DNA from: Bacteroidales bacterium UBA3653
GTDB lineage: Bacteria; Bacteroidota; Bacteroidia; Bacteroidales; Paludibacteraceae
Length of the DNA stretch: 64,000 nucleotides
Direction: 5' to 3'
NCBI GenBank assembly: GCA_002373505.1
Contig: DFKE01000017.1
Coordinates: forward strand, 302,602 to 366,601
Under the pieces are notes generated by a model, which made no database searches, was not told where the DNA came from, and worked only from the letters and a program-made list of their open reading frames with translations. Shown here in pieces: positions 9,283-16,861 of the stretch. Positions within the stretch are counted from its first letter, which is position 1; each line of letters starts with the position of its first letter. The translations under genes were made by a program, and so were the position numbers.

Positions 9283-10149
9283 ATGAAACACCTCTTTTAC
9301 TTTTTCCTGTTCATCCCGCTAATGGCATTCGGACAAACAGCGACCAAAACTTGCTCGGATTGGTATGACGGCTTCTCCGCCGCATATGACACGATTCATT
9401 CGTCCGCACAAACAGGACAGCAAGATACCATGCCGCTTATCCGCAAGTATCTTGATCAATGGGAACTGTCTGATACGGACTGTGCTGATAGATATACCTC
9501 TGAGTTCAATTACCATTACAAACGTGCCTTTTTCTCCGGCATTACAATGTCTGTCCGCAAGCCGCCTTATGTAGATCAGGCTATGACTTTGAGTGATTCG
9601 ACAGGTGGTGTAGCGGGATATGTGTATCAAGGATATATGCTCACGGATACCCTGCAATTCGAGCGATCCGTCAATTGGTTGGAGCGGGCTTTGGTCCGCT
9701 ATCCCGAGCGTTTGGATATATGGCAGGGCGAAATAATGGCGTTTTTGTATGCCGATGATCTGGAAAGGATGATAGCATTCTTCGACCGCTTTCTTGCATA
9801 TAGCACACGTCATACCGGTCCATGGCTTTATACCAAGGACGAGCCGCTCGCTAATCTCGATCCGCAAGAAGCGGATCCGGTAGTTCAAACAGTCCAGGAT
9901 CGGATGAGCACACTTCTTTCCAATGAATTTTATGCAGAAGCTATGCAACTGACGGAAACGGCACTCAAGTACTATCCGTCGTCTCCTGTTTTCTTGAATG
10001 ACAAGGCAGTTATCTACTATCAGCAGGAAGACTATGAGCAAGCTCTCTTTTGGATGCAGAAGGCCTCTAAAGCAGAGCCGAAAGATAAACTCATAAAGAA
10101 CAATATCAAATTTCTCAAAAAAGAACTCAAACGCCGCAATAAGAAATAA
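9283..10149 (+). CDS. Secreted TPR-like protein of unknown function
   Basis: The 288-residue protein has a signal peptide (MKHLFYFFLFIPLMAFGQ). The C-terminal half has helix pairs resembling tetratricopeptide repeats, for example YYPSSPVFLNDKAVIYYQQEDYEQALFWMQKA near residues 225-258. It starts 2 bp after the preceding gene and is followed by a strong terminator, so it is the second gene of a two-gene operon. It probably acts as a periplasmic or envelope scaffold. I do not recognise a specific family. Confidence 0.8.
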   Translation: MKHLFYFFLFIPLMAFGQTATKTCSDWYDGFSAAYDTIHSSAQTGQQDTMPLIRKYLDQWELSDTDCADRYTSEFNYHYKRAFFSGITMSVRKPPYVDQAMTLSDSTGGVAGYVYQGYMLTDTLQFERSVNWLERALVRYPERLDIWQGEIMAFLYADDLERMIAFFDRFLAYSTRHTGPWLYTKDEPLANLDPQEADPVVQTVQDRMSTLLSNEFYAEAMQLTETALKYYPSSPVFLNDKAVIYYQQEDYEQALFWMQKASKAEPKDKLIKNNIKFLKKELKRRNKK

Positions 10150-10162
10150 AGAATCGGAACTC

Positions 10163-10196
10163 CAGCCTGCTTGACCACTAAGCAGGCTGCTTTTTA
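10163..10196 (+). terminator. Intrinsic terminator after the 7970-10149 operon
   Basis: CAGCCTGCTT (10163-10172) pairs perfectly with AAGCAGGCTG (10180-10189) around a 7-nt loop. CTTTTTAT follows. Confidence 0.9.
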
Positions 10197-10217
10197 TACT
10201 TTTTCGCATCCAAAAAT

Positions 10218-10248
10218 TTGCATATTCCCAAAAATTGTTGTATCTTTG
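10218..10248 (+). promoter_or_regulatory. Promoter with a long leader upstream of the 10398 gene
   Basis: TTG at 10218-10220, a 20-nt spacer and TATCTTTG at 10241-10248 fit the consensus. The next convincing start codon is at 10398, so the leader is about 140 nt. It contains a possible 20-codon reading frame (10287-10349) and a direct repeat of GGGTCTTATTT near 10364-10386. A leader peptide is possible but unproven. Confidence 0.75.
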
Positions 10249-10397
10249 CAGCGAATTTGAAATTCAAAGCCGCAATTTGCGTGTAAATGACTGAAAATGT
10301 AGTATTTGTGTCGTATGTATGTTGTATAAAGTCTAGGACTTACTGCTAACCGACCTTACGCGGGTCTTATTTTGGGTCTTATTTAGAGAACAAAACT

Positions 10398-11048
10398 ATG
10401 TCTGTGCATTTAAAAACACGGGTAATGGACCGCTTGAAGTCTTCTGGATATGAGTTTGTCTCACTTCCGCGGTCAGCTACGCCTCATAAACGGGGTGTAC
10501 ACTATTTCCGTTGCTATGTGGGTGTGGAGGCCTTGTGGGGCGCGATGGACATGGCGAAAGAAGGTCGGAAGTGCCGGAAACGCATTGTGGTAAGACCATC
10601 CCGTTTCCGGGCAGGATTGCATGAGTTATATACGTACCATTTTCCGAAACACTGGTCTGCGGCGTGTGTCGCCAACCGCGAGCTCATCAAAGAGGCGCAG
10701 CGGCAGGCGCATGCACTCGAACACGACCATTCCATAGAAGCCCTCGAATGGCGCGTGCGCTTTTTCAGACATTATTATACCGTTTTCAAAGGCGGAGCCA
10801 AGCCGGAAGAAGGCATGAAACCGTACTCGCGTTTCTACCAATATACCTACGTCTCTATCTACCGCCAACTCCAAACGGAGCGCAAGAAAGCGCAAGAACC
10901 GGAACCCGTTTCCTTTGAGCCTATAGAGCCGGAGCAGCCATTCCGCCTCAAAAAACATATCATCAATACGGGCATGCCTACCGTTTTAGACCTCTTAACC
11001 AAGCCGGGCATAGACCGTTGGGAAGCCGGTTTGCCACCCCCTATATAA
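10398..11048 (+). CDS. Conserved-looking hypothetical protein
   Basis: The protein has 216 residues and is strongly basic, with no signal peptide or membrane segment. It is rich in Arg, His and aromatic residues (for example HKRGVHYFRCYVGVEALWGAM and KYDRF-type helices), and a proline/glutamate-rich stretch (EPEPVSFEPIEPEQP) precedes the C-terminus. The charge would suit a nucleic-acid-associated protein, but I see no diagnostic motif. It has its own promoter and a long leader, and is followed by the promoter of the tRNA-RNase P unit. Codon use resembles the neighbours. The function is unknown. Confidence 0.7.
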   Translation: MSVHLKTRVMDRLKSSGYEFVSLPRSATPHKRGVHYFRCYVGVEALWGAMDMAKEGRKCRKRIVVRPSRFRAGLHELYTYHFPKHWSAACVANRELIKEAQRQAHALEHDHSIEALEWRVRFFRHYYTVFKGGAKPEEGMKPYSRFYQYTYVSIYRQLQTERKKAQEPEPVSFEPIEPEQPFRLKKHIINTGMPTVLDLLTKPGIDRWEAGLPPPI

Positions 11049-11064
11049 AATTTTGCAAATTTAT

Positions 11065-11095
11065 TTGCATATTTCAAAAAAAAGCAGTACCTTTG
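11065..11095 (+). promoter_or_regulatory. Promoter of the tRNA-Gly / rnpB transcription unit
   Basis: TTG at 11065-11067, a 20-nt spacer and TACCTTTG at 11088-11095. Transcription would begin near 11102, about 29 nt before the tRNA. Confidence 0.8.
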
Positions 11096-11130
11096 CAGAC
11101 GATTTTGAAAATCATGCTCAAGGAGCGTTT

Positions 11131-11201
11131 GCGGTGTTAGCACATCGGTAGTGCATCAGCTTCCCAAGCTGAGGAGGCGGGTCCGACTCCCGTACACCGC
11201 T
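11131..11201 (+). tRNA. tRNA-Gly (anticodon CCC)
   Basis: A full cloverleaf folds. The acceptor GCGGTGT pairs with ACACCGC, the D-arm is GCACATCGGTAGTGC, the anticodon stem TCAGC/GCTGA encloses loop TTCCCAA with anticodon CCC, and the T-arm is GCGGG/CCCGT with loop TCCGACT. The discriminator base is T11201 and CCA is not encoded. It reads GGG glycine codons. RNase P RNA, which processes tRNA 5' ends, starts only 5 nt downstream, so the two are very likely cotranscribed. Confidence 0.95.
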
Positions 11202-11205
11202 CACA

Positions 11206-11512
11206 GCAGATCGGTCTATCGCTGCAGAGGGAAAGAAAAGCACGCGTGCTTTAATCTCATCCGCAGAGGAAAGTCCGGGCAGCACAGAGCACCACAGCGG
11301 TTAACCGCCGTCAGGCAGAAATGTTTGGTCACTGCTACAGAGACGAGGAATGTGAAACGAGCACACTGTGGGCTGCAATTCCAAGTAAACCGGCGTCCGA
11401 ACGCTGCTCGCGTGAGTCGGAGGGTAGGAAGCGAGAGAAGGACATGGTAACATGTACCTCGAGATTAATGATAGACGCCCGAAAGGGTACAGAACCCGGC
11501 TTATAGATCTGC
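11206..11512 (+). ncRNA. rnpB: RNase P RNA (type A)
   Basis: This is the catalytic RNA of RNase P, about 307 nt long. The universally conserved CR-I segment (GAGGAAAGTCCGGGC, near 11258) and the 3' conserved segment (ACAGAACCCGGCTTAT, near 11489) are present. The P1 helix closes with GCAGATC (11206-11212) pairing to GATCTGC (11506-11512). It lies 5 nt after tRNA-Gly and shares its promoter. No clear terminator follows, only a weak hairpin at about 11519-11545, so transcription may continue into the yihY-type gene. Confidence 0.95.
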
Positions 11513-11583
11513 TCCCTCCTTCCCACAAATATAAAATTTGCGGGAGTCATAATAAGCCGTCAAACCCGTTAAATTGTCAGACC

Positions 11584-12900
11584 GTGAAGAAATTCTCCGA
11601 TATCATTCGTTTTTTACGCTACGACATGTGGCGGGTAACGGCGACAGAGTTCGACGGGTTCTTTCAGAAATTAGGCTACAACATCATCCGCACGATCGTT
11701 CTGGTCGTACGAGGATTTGCCAGCAAAAACCTGAATGACAAAGCCAAATCCCTCACCTACTCTCTTATCTTCGCTATCGTGCCTATTCTGGCAATGATAG
11801 TGGCTGTGGCAAAGGGTTTCGGCGTGGCGGACGTGATAGAGACTCAGCTGAACAAGTCCTTCTTAGGCGAGACCAACCTTGTACCAACGATCATGGCGAT
11901 GGTGGAACGCTATCTGGACACGGCGCAAGGAGGCCTGTTTATCGGTATCGGTATTCTGATTCTCCTTTGGGCGGTCTATTCGTTCTTTGAGTCCGTCGAG
12001 ACCGCCTTCAACAAGATTTGGAACGTCAAGAAATCGCGTTCCATACTCCGCCAGGTGACCACCTATATTGCTATCGTGGTGCTTATTCCGGTACTGATCG
12101 TCTGCTCCGCCGGCATCAACATCTTTCTGCACTCCACGGTAGAAAGCACGATACATATCGAGGCACTCCACCATTTCGTACATACCTCCGGCGTGAAATT
12201 CCTTCAGTTTGCTATCTGCTGGATGCTGTTCACGGTCATGTATGTCGGAATCCCGAACACCAAAGTGCGGTTCATGAGCGCCTTTATACCGGGTGTGATT
12301 ATGGGCACGCTCTTCCAGTTGCTGCAGATGCTGTCGGTCTATTTGATAGCGATGCTGAGCCGCACGAGTATCGTTTACGGAGCGTTTGCTACGATCCCTA
12401 TTCTGATGACCTGGCTGCAATACACCAGCCTCCTCATCCTTATTGGCGCCGAGATGAGTTATGCCATCCAGAACAACGAAGAATTCGAGTACGAATCGGA
12501 CCTGAAGAATATCTCGCGGCGGTACAAAGATTTCATTATGCTCTATCTGCTATACACGATCATAATGCGGTTTGAGGCGGACGAAGAGCCTATGACGGCG
12601 CACGACATGGCGGTTCGCGACCATTTGCCCATCCGGCTTGTAAACCAGCTCCTGGGACGCATGGTAGAGACAGGCATCCTGCGTGAGGTATATGTGGAAG
12701 GAGAGGAAGACAAGACTTTCCAGCCTGCTATGGACACCCATAAGATCAGTCTGGGAATGGTCACCGACCGGATAGAGAAACAAGGTAATGAACTGTTCCT
12801 GCAATCGCCGTCCGAGGAGATGCAGCAGTTCTGGAAGAAATATACCTCGATCAGCGAGAAATACGATGCGCTGGGTAAGGTGATGATTGATGAGCTGTAG
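11584..12900 (+). CDS. YihY/BrkB family inner membrane protein
   Basis: This is a multi-spanning inner-membrane protein of the YihY (UPF0761) family, 438 residues, with about six membrane segments between residues 45 and 300. The family signature (NDKAKSLTYSLIFAIVPILAM) is intact. The frame is open upstream to 11452, but that part lies inside RNase P RNA. I choose GTG 11584 because family members begin with a KK..IRFL..D.WR segment, present here as VKKFSDIIRFLRYDMWRV. A soluble winged-helix-like C-terminal extension (about 330-438) is usual in Bacteroidota members. Its role in the cell is not established. The junction to the next gene is made of heptamer words. Confidence 0.85.
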   Translation: MKKFSDIIRFLRYDMWRVTATEFDGFFQKLGYNIIRTIVLVVRGFASKNLNDKAKSLTYSLIFAIVPILAMIVAVAKGFGVADVIETQLNKSFLGETNLVPTIMAMVERYLDTAQGGLFIGIGILILLWAVYSFFESVETAFNKIWNVKKSRSILRQVTTYIAIVVLIPVLIVCSAGINIFLHSTVESTIHIEALHHFVHTSGVKFLQFAICWMLFTVMYVGIPNTKVRFMSAFIPGVIMGTLFQLLQMLSVYLIAMLSRTSIVYGAFATIPILMTWLQYTSLLILIGAEMSYAIQNNEEFEYESDLKNISRRYKDFIMLYLLYTIIMRFEADEEPMTAHDMAVRDHLPIRLVNQLLGRMVETGILREVYVEGEEDKTFQPAMDTHKISLGMVTDRIEKQGNELFLQSPSEEMQQFWKKYTSISEKYDALGKVMIDEL

Positions 12901-12925
12901 TTTGTAATTTGTAGTTCTTAATTCT
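12898..12925 (+). repeat. Heptamer stop-word linker between the YihY gene and the amylase gene
   Basis: Four words start at the stop codon and run to the next ATG without a gap: TAGTTTG, TAATTTG, TAGTTCT, TAATTCT. All four start with TAG or TAA, so stops occur in all three frames. Confidence 0.85.
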
Positions 12926-12931
12926 ATGCAT

Positions 12932-14785
12932 ATGAAAAAGACTTTTTCCTTTTTAGCAAGTGTGCTGTTGGCAGGATGGCTGATGGCAGCACCGAAGATT
13001 GAGCAGGTTGAGCCGCTCTGTTGGTGGACCGGCATGCAGACGCCGCTGACTATTATGTTCCACGGTCAGGACCTGAAAGATGCACAAGTATCCGTACAGC
13101 AGGTAGTGAACGGCAAAGTGATGCGCGGCGCATGCCACGGACTCGTGCCCGGAAAACAGCATAACGCCGAGAGTCCGAACTACCTCTTCGTTGATTTCGG
13201 TGTCTTCCAGCCCGGAACATACCGTATCACCCTCAAGAAAGGAAACAAGAAAGCCACGTATGACTACTCTATCGCTTCCCGTCGCGAGGACAGCCGCAAA
13301 CGCAGCAGTTTCACAACTGCGGACGTGATTTATCTGATCATGAGCGACCGCTTTGTGGATGGCGACGAGAGCAATAACTCCACCAAGTACACACGAGAGA
13401 AAGCCGACAAATCAAATGTCAACGGACGTTGGGGCGGAGATATACAAGGAATCATCAACAGTTTCGACCATATCGCCAAACTCGGCTGCACCGCTATCTG
13501 GCCTACTCCGATGCTTGGCGACGACGAAGAGGCTTGGTCGTATCACGGCTACGCTTGCTCCGACTACTATCATATAGACCCGCGATACGGCTCCAATGCT
13601 TTGTATGCACAAATGGTGCAGAAGGCGCATGAGAAAGGTCTGAAGATATTAATGGACATGGTGCCCAACCATTGCGGCGCGGCTCACTGGTGGATGAAAG
13701 ACCTGCCTTATCAGGACTGGATTAACCAATTCCCGGAATTCACCAACACCAACAATGTCTTTACCGCCAATTATGATATCAACGCCTCCGAATACGACCG
13801 CAAGCTCTCTAACCGCGGCTGGTTCGACAAACCGATGCCGGATATGAATCTGGAGAACCCGGATCTGCTCAAGTATTTCCAGCAATGGGCGATTTGGTGG
13901 ATTGAGTATGCAAATCTGGACGGATTGCGCGTAGACACCTACCCTTACATAGAGAGACAACCGGGCGCAGAATGGCTGGCTGCCATACGCAAGGAGTATC
14001 CGGATATCAATATCGTCGGCGAGTGCTGGACACGTCCGGCTCCGGCTGTGGCTTACTGGCAGAGCGGAACAAAGAACTTCGACGGTTTTGACTCCAACCT
14101 CCCTACTGTCATGGATTTCCCCACAGAAGAAGCTATCCGTCAGGCACTGGAGAACGACGGTAACTACTGGGGCGGCGGACTCACCAAGGTCTATGACGCA
14201 CTCACTCTGGATTACATGTACGCCGACGTGAACAAGTTGCTTACTTTCCTCGGCAACCATGATATGAGCCGCATCCGCGATGCGGTCAAGGACAAAGATA
14301 TCCGCCGTGTCAAACTGGCTTACGTCCTTCTCGCTACCATGCGTGGTATCCCGCAGGTGCTCTACGGAGACGAATATGCCATGATCTCCGCGAACAAAGA
14401 AGATCCGAACAACCACTCCTACCTCCGCGCTCCTCTGCCGCAAGGAGAACAGGTTACCGGAGAGATGAGGGACATGTATGACTTCCAGAGCCGGCTCTTC
14501 AACTGGCGCAAGGACGAACCGGTGCTGCATTCCGGCAAGACCATGCATTTCCATGCACGTAATAACACCTACGCATTCTTCCGCTATAACGAAAAAGAAG
14601 CCGTCTTTGTGTTCGCTAACGCTTCTGAGGAACCGCGTACCATTCCTACAGCAACCTATGCGGAGATCCTTGGCCGCTATAATACCAAAGGTTTCAACCC
14701 GCTTACCGGAGAACAGATTGATCTCAGCCGCAAGGACATCGAGATAAAAGGTCTCTCCACCCTTATTGTCAAACTGGCAAAATAA
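12932..14785 (+). CDS. SusA-like alpha-amylase / neopullulanase (GH13)
   Basis: This is a secreted glycoside hydrolase acting on alpha-glucans or maltodextrins, 617 residues. A signal peptide (MKKTFSFLASVLLAGWLMA) is followed by the cyclomaltodextrinase N-terminal beta domain (about 20-110), the GH13 TIM barrel, and a C-terminal beta domain. The catalytic triad is visible: nucleophile Asp335 (LRVDTYP), acid/base Glu364 (VGECWT) and stabiliser Asp444 (GNHDMSR). An in-frame ATG at 12926 is in perfect register with the preceding heptamer words and would add Met-His. I prefer 12932 because of the Lys-Lys signal n-region. No susR/susCD genes are visible nearby. A small Cys-rich gene follows after 8 bp. 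Confidence 0.92.
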   Translation: MKKTFSFLASVLLAGWLMAAPKIEQVEPLCWWTGMQTPLTIMFHGQDLKDAQVSVQQVVNGKVMRGACHGLVPGKQHNAESPNYLFVDFGVFQPGTYRITLKKGNKKATYDYSIASRREDSRKRSSFTTADVIYLIMSDRFVDGDESNNSTKYTREKADKSNVNGRWGGDIQGIINSFDHIAKLGCTAIWPTPMLGDDEEAWSYHGYACSDYYHIDPRYGSNALYAQMVQKAHEKGLKILMDMVPNHCGAAHWWMKDLPYQDWINQFPEFTNTNNVFTANYDINASEYDRKLSNRGWFDKPMPDMNLENPDLLKYFQQWAIWWIEYANLDGLRVDTYPYIERQPGAEWLAAIRKEYPDINIVGECWTRPAPAVAYWQSGTKNFDGFDSNLPTVMDFPTEEAIRQALENDGNYWGGGLTKVYDALTLDYMYADVNKLLTFLGNHDMSRIRDAVKDKDIRRVKLAYVLLATMRGIPQVLYGDEYAMISANKEDPNNHSYLRAPLPQGEQVTGEMRDMYDFQSRLFNWRKDEPVLHSGKTMHFHARNNTYAFFRYNEKEAVFVFANASEEPRTIPTATYAEILGRYNTKGFNPLTGEQIDLSRKDIEIKGLSTLIVKLAK

Positions 14786-14793
14786 AGGACACA

Positions 14794-14982
14794 ATGGCAA
14801 CCGACCAAACACCCGATAACAAAACGTGCCCCCGATGCGGGGCACATTTTGTTTGCACTCACGATGCGTTCTGCCAGTGCGTGGGAGTCAGACTGAATGA
14901 AAAAGCGCGCGCTTATCTGCGCACGCATTATTCCGATTGCCTCTGCCGGAACTGTCTAGAGGAGGTAGCCAGAGAAAACTAG
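14794..14982 (+). CDS. Small cysteine-rich CWC-type protein
   Basis: The 62-residue protein has eight cysteines in the pattern CPRCGxxFxC...FCQC...DCLCRNC, which matches the Cys-rich CWC family (presumed metal-binding knuckles, function unknown). It begins 8 bp after the amylase stop codon and is probably in the same operon. The stop codon TAG is the first word of a CTAG octamer array that runs to the stop codon of the convergent gene. Confidence 0.8.
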   Translation: MATDQTPDNKTCPRCGAHFVCTHDAFCQCVGVRLNEKARAYLRTHYSDCLCRNCLEEVAREN

Positions 14983-15021
14983 GAAACTAGGGAACTAGGA
15001 TCCTAGGCTCCTAGTATCCTA
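14980..15021. repeat. CTAG octamer array spanning two convergent stop codons
   Basis: Words of 8 nt start at the plus-strand stop codon (14980): TAGGAAAC, TAGGGAAC, TAGGATCC, TAGGCTCC, TAGTATCC. The array ends in the CTAG that supplies the stop codon of the minus-strand gene (15019-15021). CTAG is palindromic, so the array gives TAG stops on both strands in all frames. Confidence 0.9.
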
Positions 15022-16092
15022 GTACAATCTGTTAGCGAAATGCAACACGGAGTCAGGAGCGTTATTAAGGATATTAATAACGTCCTCCAGCATTTCTTCG
15101 GGGTGCACTACCCCGCGCTCCCAGAAATTATTCGCGCCGTTCGCCAGACGCTGTTTGCGCCAGTTATAGACGCGGCCTTCCTGATACGCCTTGAACCATG
15201 TATGCTTCTCGTCTATCTCGGCGAGTTCCGCCAGACTGTTTCCTCCGGCACCTACCCACACATCCGCGTCATGGAAATAACGCAGCGTCTCTTCTACCGT
15301 TAGCGGAATAGAAGTCTCCCGCTCGTCGTCATAGAACGGATATTGCGCCCCTGCGTCTTTGAAGAGGTATGCCAGATAATTCTTGCCGGAAGGCACATAC
15401 CATGTGCCGCGGAAATTATTGCCGGACATGATTGACCGCTGTGCTGCCGGACCGGCTTCGCCTGTGAGACCGCTTCCGCTGTGAGACCGCTCGTTGACAC
15501 TCGCTGTAAGATGGAGATACTTTTGCTCTATGGTATTGAAAACAGAGTCCGCCTGCGGCAGTTTGCCGGTTAGAGCGCCAAAGACACGGATCCACTCGGC
15601 GCGCGCAAGAGGCGTGTGTTCCTGCCATTCGTTGATATACATGGTGAACACACCCAGTTTCTCTATCCGCGCCGCTTCCAGATTGTCATATTGGCCGTAA
15701 TTGACCGCCAGCAGCACATCCAGACCGGCTTGGAGCGTGCGTTCAGCACTCGGCTTCATCGAGTCACCGAGGTCTATCTCGTCGCCGCGGACAGGCGTGT
15801 AGATCAACTCCGGATTACATACCGCCACCAGGTTCTCCATCGCATCCAAGGCATAGAGAAAGCCGACCTGCACGGTACTCATCGTACCCAGACGGCGGAG
15901 CGGCTCTTTGACACAGAGGCGCTGGTATGGCTGGAACACCTCTACCACTACGCCTGTATCCGTCTCGGTGATCTGAAACCCTGTAGCGTATTTGTTGCCT
16001 TCCGGCACACTACCCTGCTCCGCCGAGTGCTGTGCGCACCCGACGAAGCAAAGAAGCATGATAACAGATACTATGGTCTGTATAGTCCGCAT
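15019..16092 (-). CDS. BtuF-like periplasmic binding lipoprotein (cobalamin locus)
   Basis: The 357-residue lipoprotein has a lipobox (LLCFVGC, Cys19). Its fold is that of a TroA/BtuF-type ABC substrate-binding protein with two lobes joined by a long helix: RRLGTMSTVQVGFLYALDAMENLVAVC in the first lobe and DADVWVGAGGNSLAEL in the second. It lies last in a cobalamin operon, so B12 or cobinamide capture in the periplasm is likely. The permease and ATPase (BtuCD) are not in the window. The start codon overlaps the preceding stop by 1 nt (TAATG). A short repeated stretch (two copies of GTGAGACCGCT, 15464-15497) encodes a Ser/Gly-rich loop. Confidence 0.85.
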   Translation of the reverse strand: MRTIQTIVSVIMLLCFVGCAQHSAEQGSVPEGNKYATGFQITETDTGVVVEVFQPYQRLCVKEPLRRLGTMSTVQVGFLYALDAMENLVAVCNPELIYTPVRGDEIDLGDSMKPSAERTLQAGLDVLLAVNYGQYDNLEAARIEKLGVFTMYINEWQEHTPLARAEWIRVFGALTGKLPQADSVFNTIEQKYLHLTASVNERSHSGSGLTGEAGPAAQRSIMSGNNFRGTWYVPSGKNYLAYLFKDAGAQYPFYDDERETSIPLTVEETLRYFHDADVWVGAGGNSLAELAEIDEKHTWFKAYQEGRVYNWRKQRLANGANNFWERGVVHPEEMLEDVINILNNAPDSVLHFANRLY

Positions 16093-16805
16093 TACTTGGA
16101 TGCGCCGAGGTTATCGATACAGAAGTATGCCGGAGTGGTTAGACCCATAGCATTGGTTTTCGTTCCACTCATGGTGAAATGCAGTTCATCCACTTTGCCA
16201 AGCGTGCTCAGATCTACATAAGTCCATTGATTTACAATGTTTTCTCCCTTTGCCAGGTAGAACTCAACCGTGCTGTTTACTTCTTTCCCCTCCAGCGAAC
16301 CGCCAATGGTCAGCAGAAGGTGGTCATTCGCTGTGAACCCTCCGGCAACTGTGGACATTCCGTCTCCCACCTTGATCATGGACTCAACGAGCGCAGTATT
16401 GCAAACATACATGCCCGGAACCGTAGCGGCTTTCGTCAGTTTGATGACATTAGGAGAATAAGAGTCGGAATACCAAACCAGATAGTTTTTTCCGGCATAA
16501 GCACCTCCGGCAGCCGATTTGTAAGCATCAGCATAGCCGTTTTTTACATCTGTAGTAGTTTGGTTGGAAACCACGCCTCCTGCTGTCATAGCACCTCCCC
16601 AGCTAACGGTCTGCTGGATTTCAAAATTACCGCTCTGCAGGAATACCGTTGTGTCCACAGAATACTTGAACGTACTCTCAATGGTCAAGGGAGTGATGGC
16701 TGCTTCCTCAAAGGTAGCGATGGTGTTGTTCTCCACGTCTGTGCGCGGTTGGCAAGCCGCAAAGGTCAATGCCAGAGCGGCTACGAAAAGAAATGATTTT
16801 TTCAT
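16092..16805 (-). CDS. DUF4465 domain lipoprotein, putative surface cobalamin-binding protein
   Basis: The 237-residue lipoprotein has a lipobox (LTFAAC, Cys18) and the DUF4465 pattern, including a late NQWTYVDLSTLGKVDELHFTMS-type stretch and PAYFCIDNLG at the C-terminus. Proteins of this domain are often encoded beside cobalamin receptors in Bacteroidales. I recall that surface B12-binding lipoproteins (BtuH) have been described in such loci, but equating this protein with BtuH is inference. It lies between the BtuG-like gene and the BtuF-like gene under the same riboswitch. Confidence 0.85.
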   Translation of the reverse strand: MKKSFLFVAALALTFAACQPRTDVENNTIATFEEAAITPLTIESTFKYSVDTTVFLQSGNFEIQQTVSWGGAMTAGGVVSNQTTTDVKNGYADAYKSAAGGAYAGKNYLVWYSDSYSPNVIKLTKAATVPGMYVCNTALVESMIKVGDGMSTVAGGFTANDHLLLTIGGSLEGKEVNSTVEFYLAKGENIVNQWTYVDLSTLGKVDELHFTMSGTKTNAMGLTTPAYFCIDNLGASK

Positions 16806-16861
16806 TTTGTTTGTTTTTTAAAATTGTTAATAAATAATGTTAATTATAAGTGTTTTTGGCA

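Noticed and set aside
10287..10349. 20-codon leader peptide before the 10398 gene
   Set aside because: Too short to support from one sequence, with no attenuator hairpin visible after it. Mentioned only as a possibility.
11519..11545. Hairpin after rnpB as an intrinsic terminator
   Set aside because: The stem has a mismatch and no T-run follows, so readthrough into the next gene seems likely.
11452..11583. Upstream extension of the YihY gene to ATG 11452
   Set aside because: It would lie inside the conserved 3' part of RNase P RNA. The family N-terminus begins at GTG 11584.
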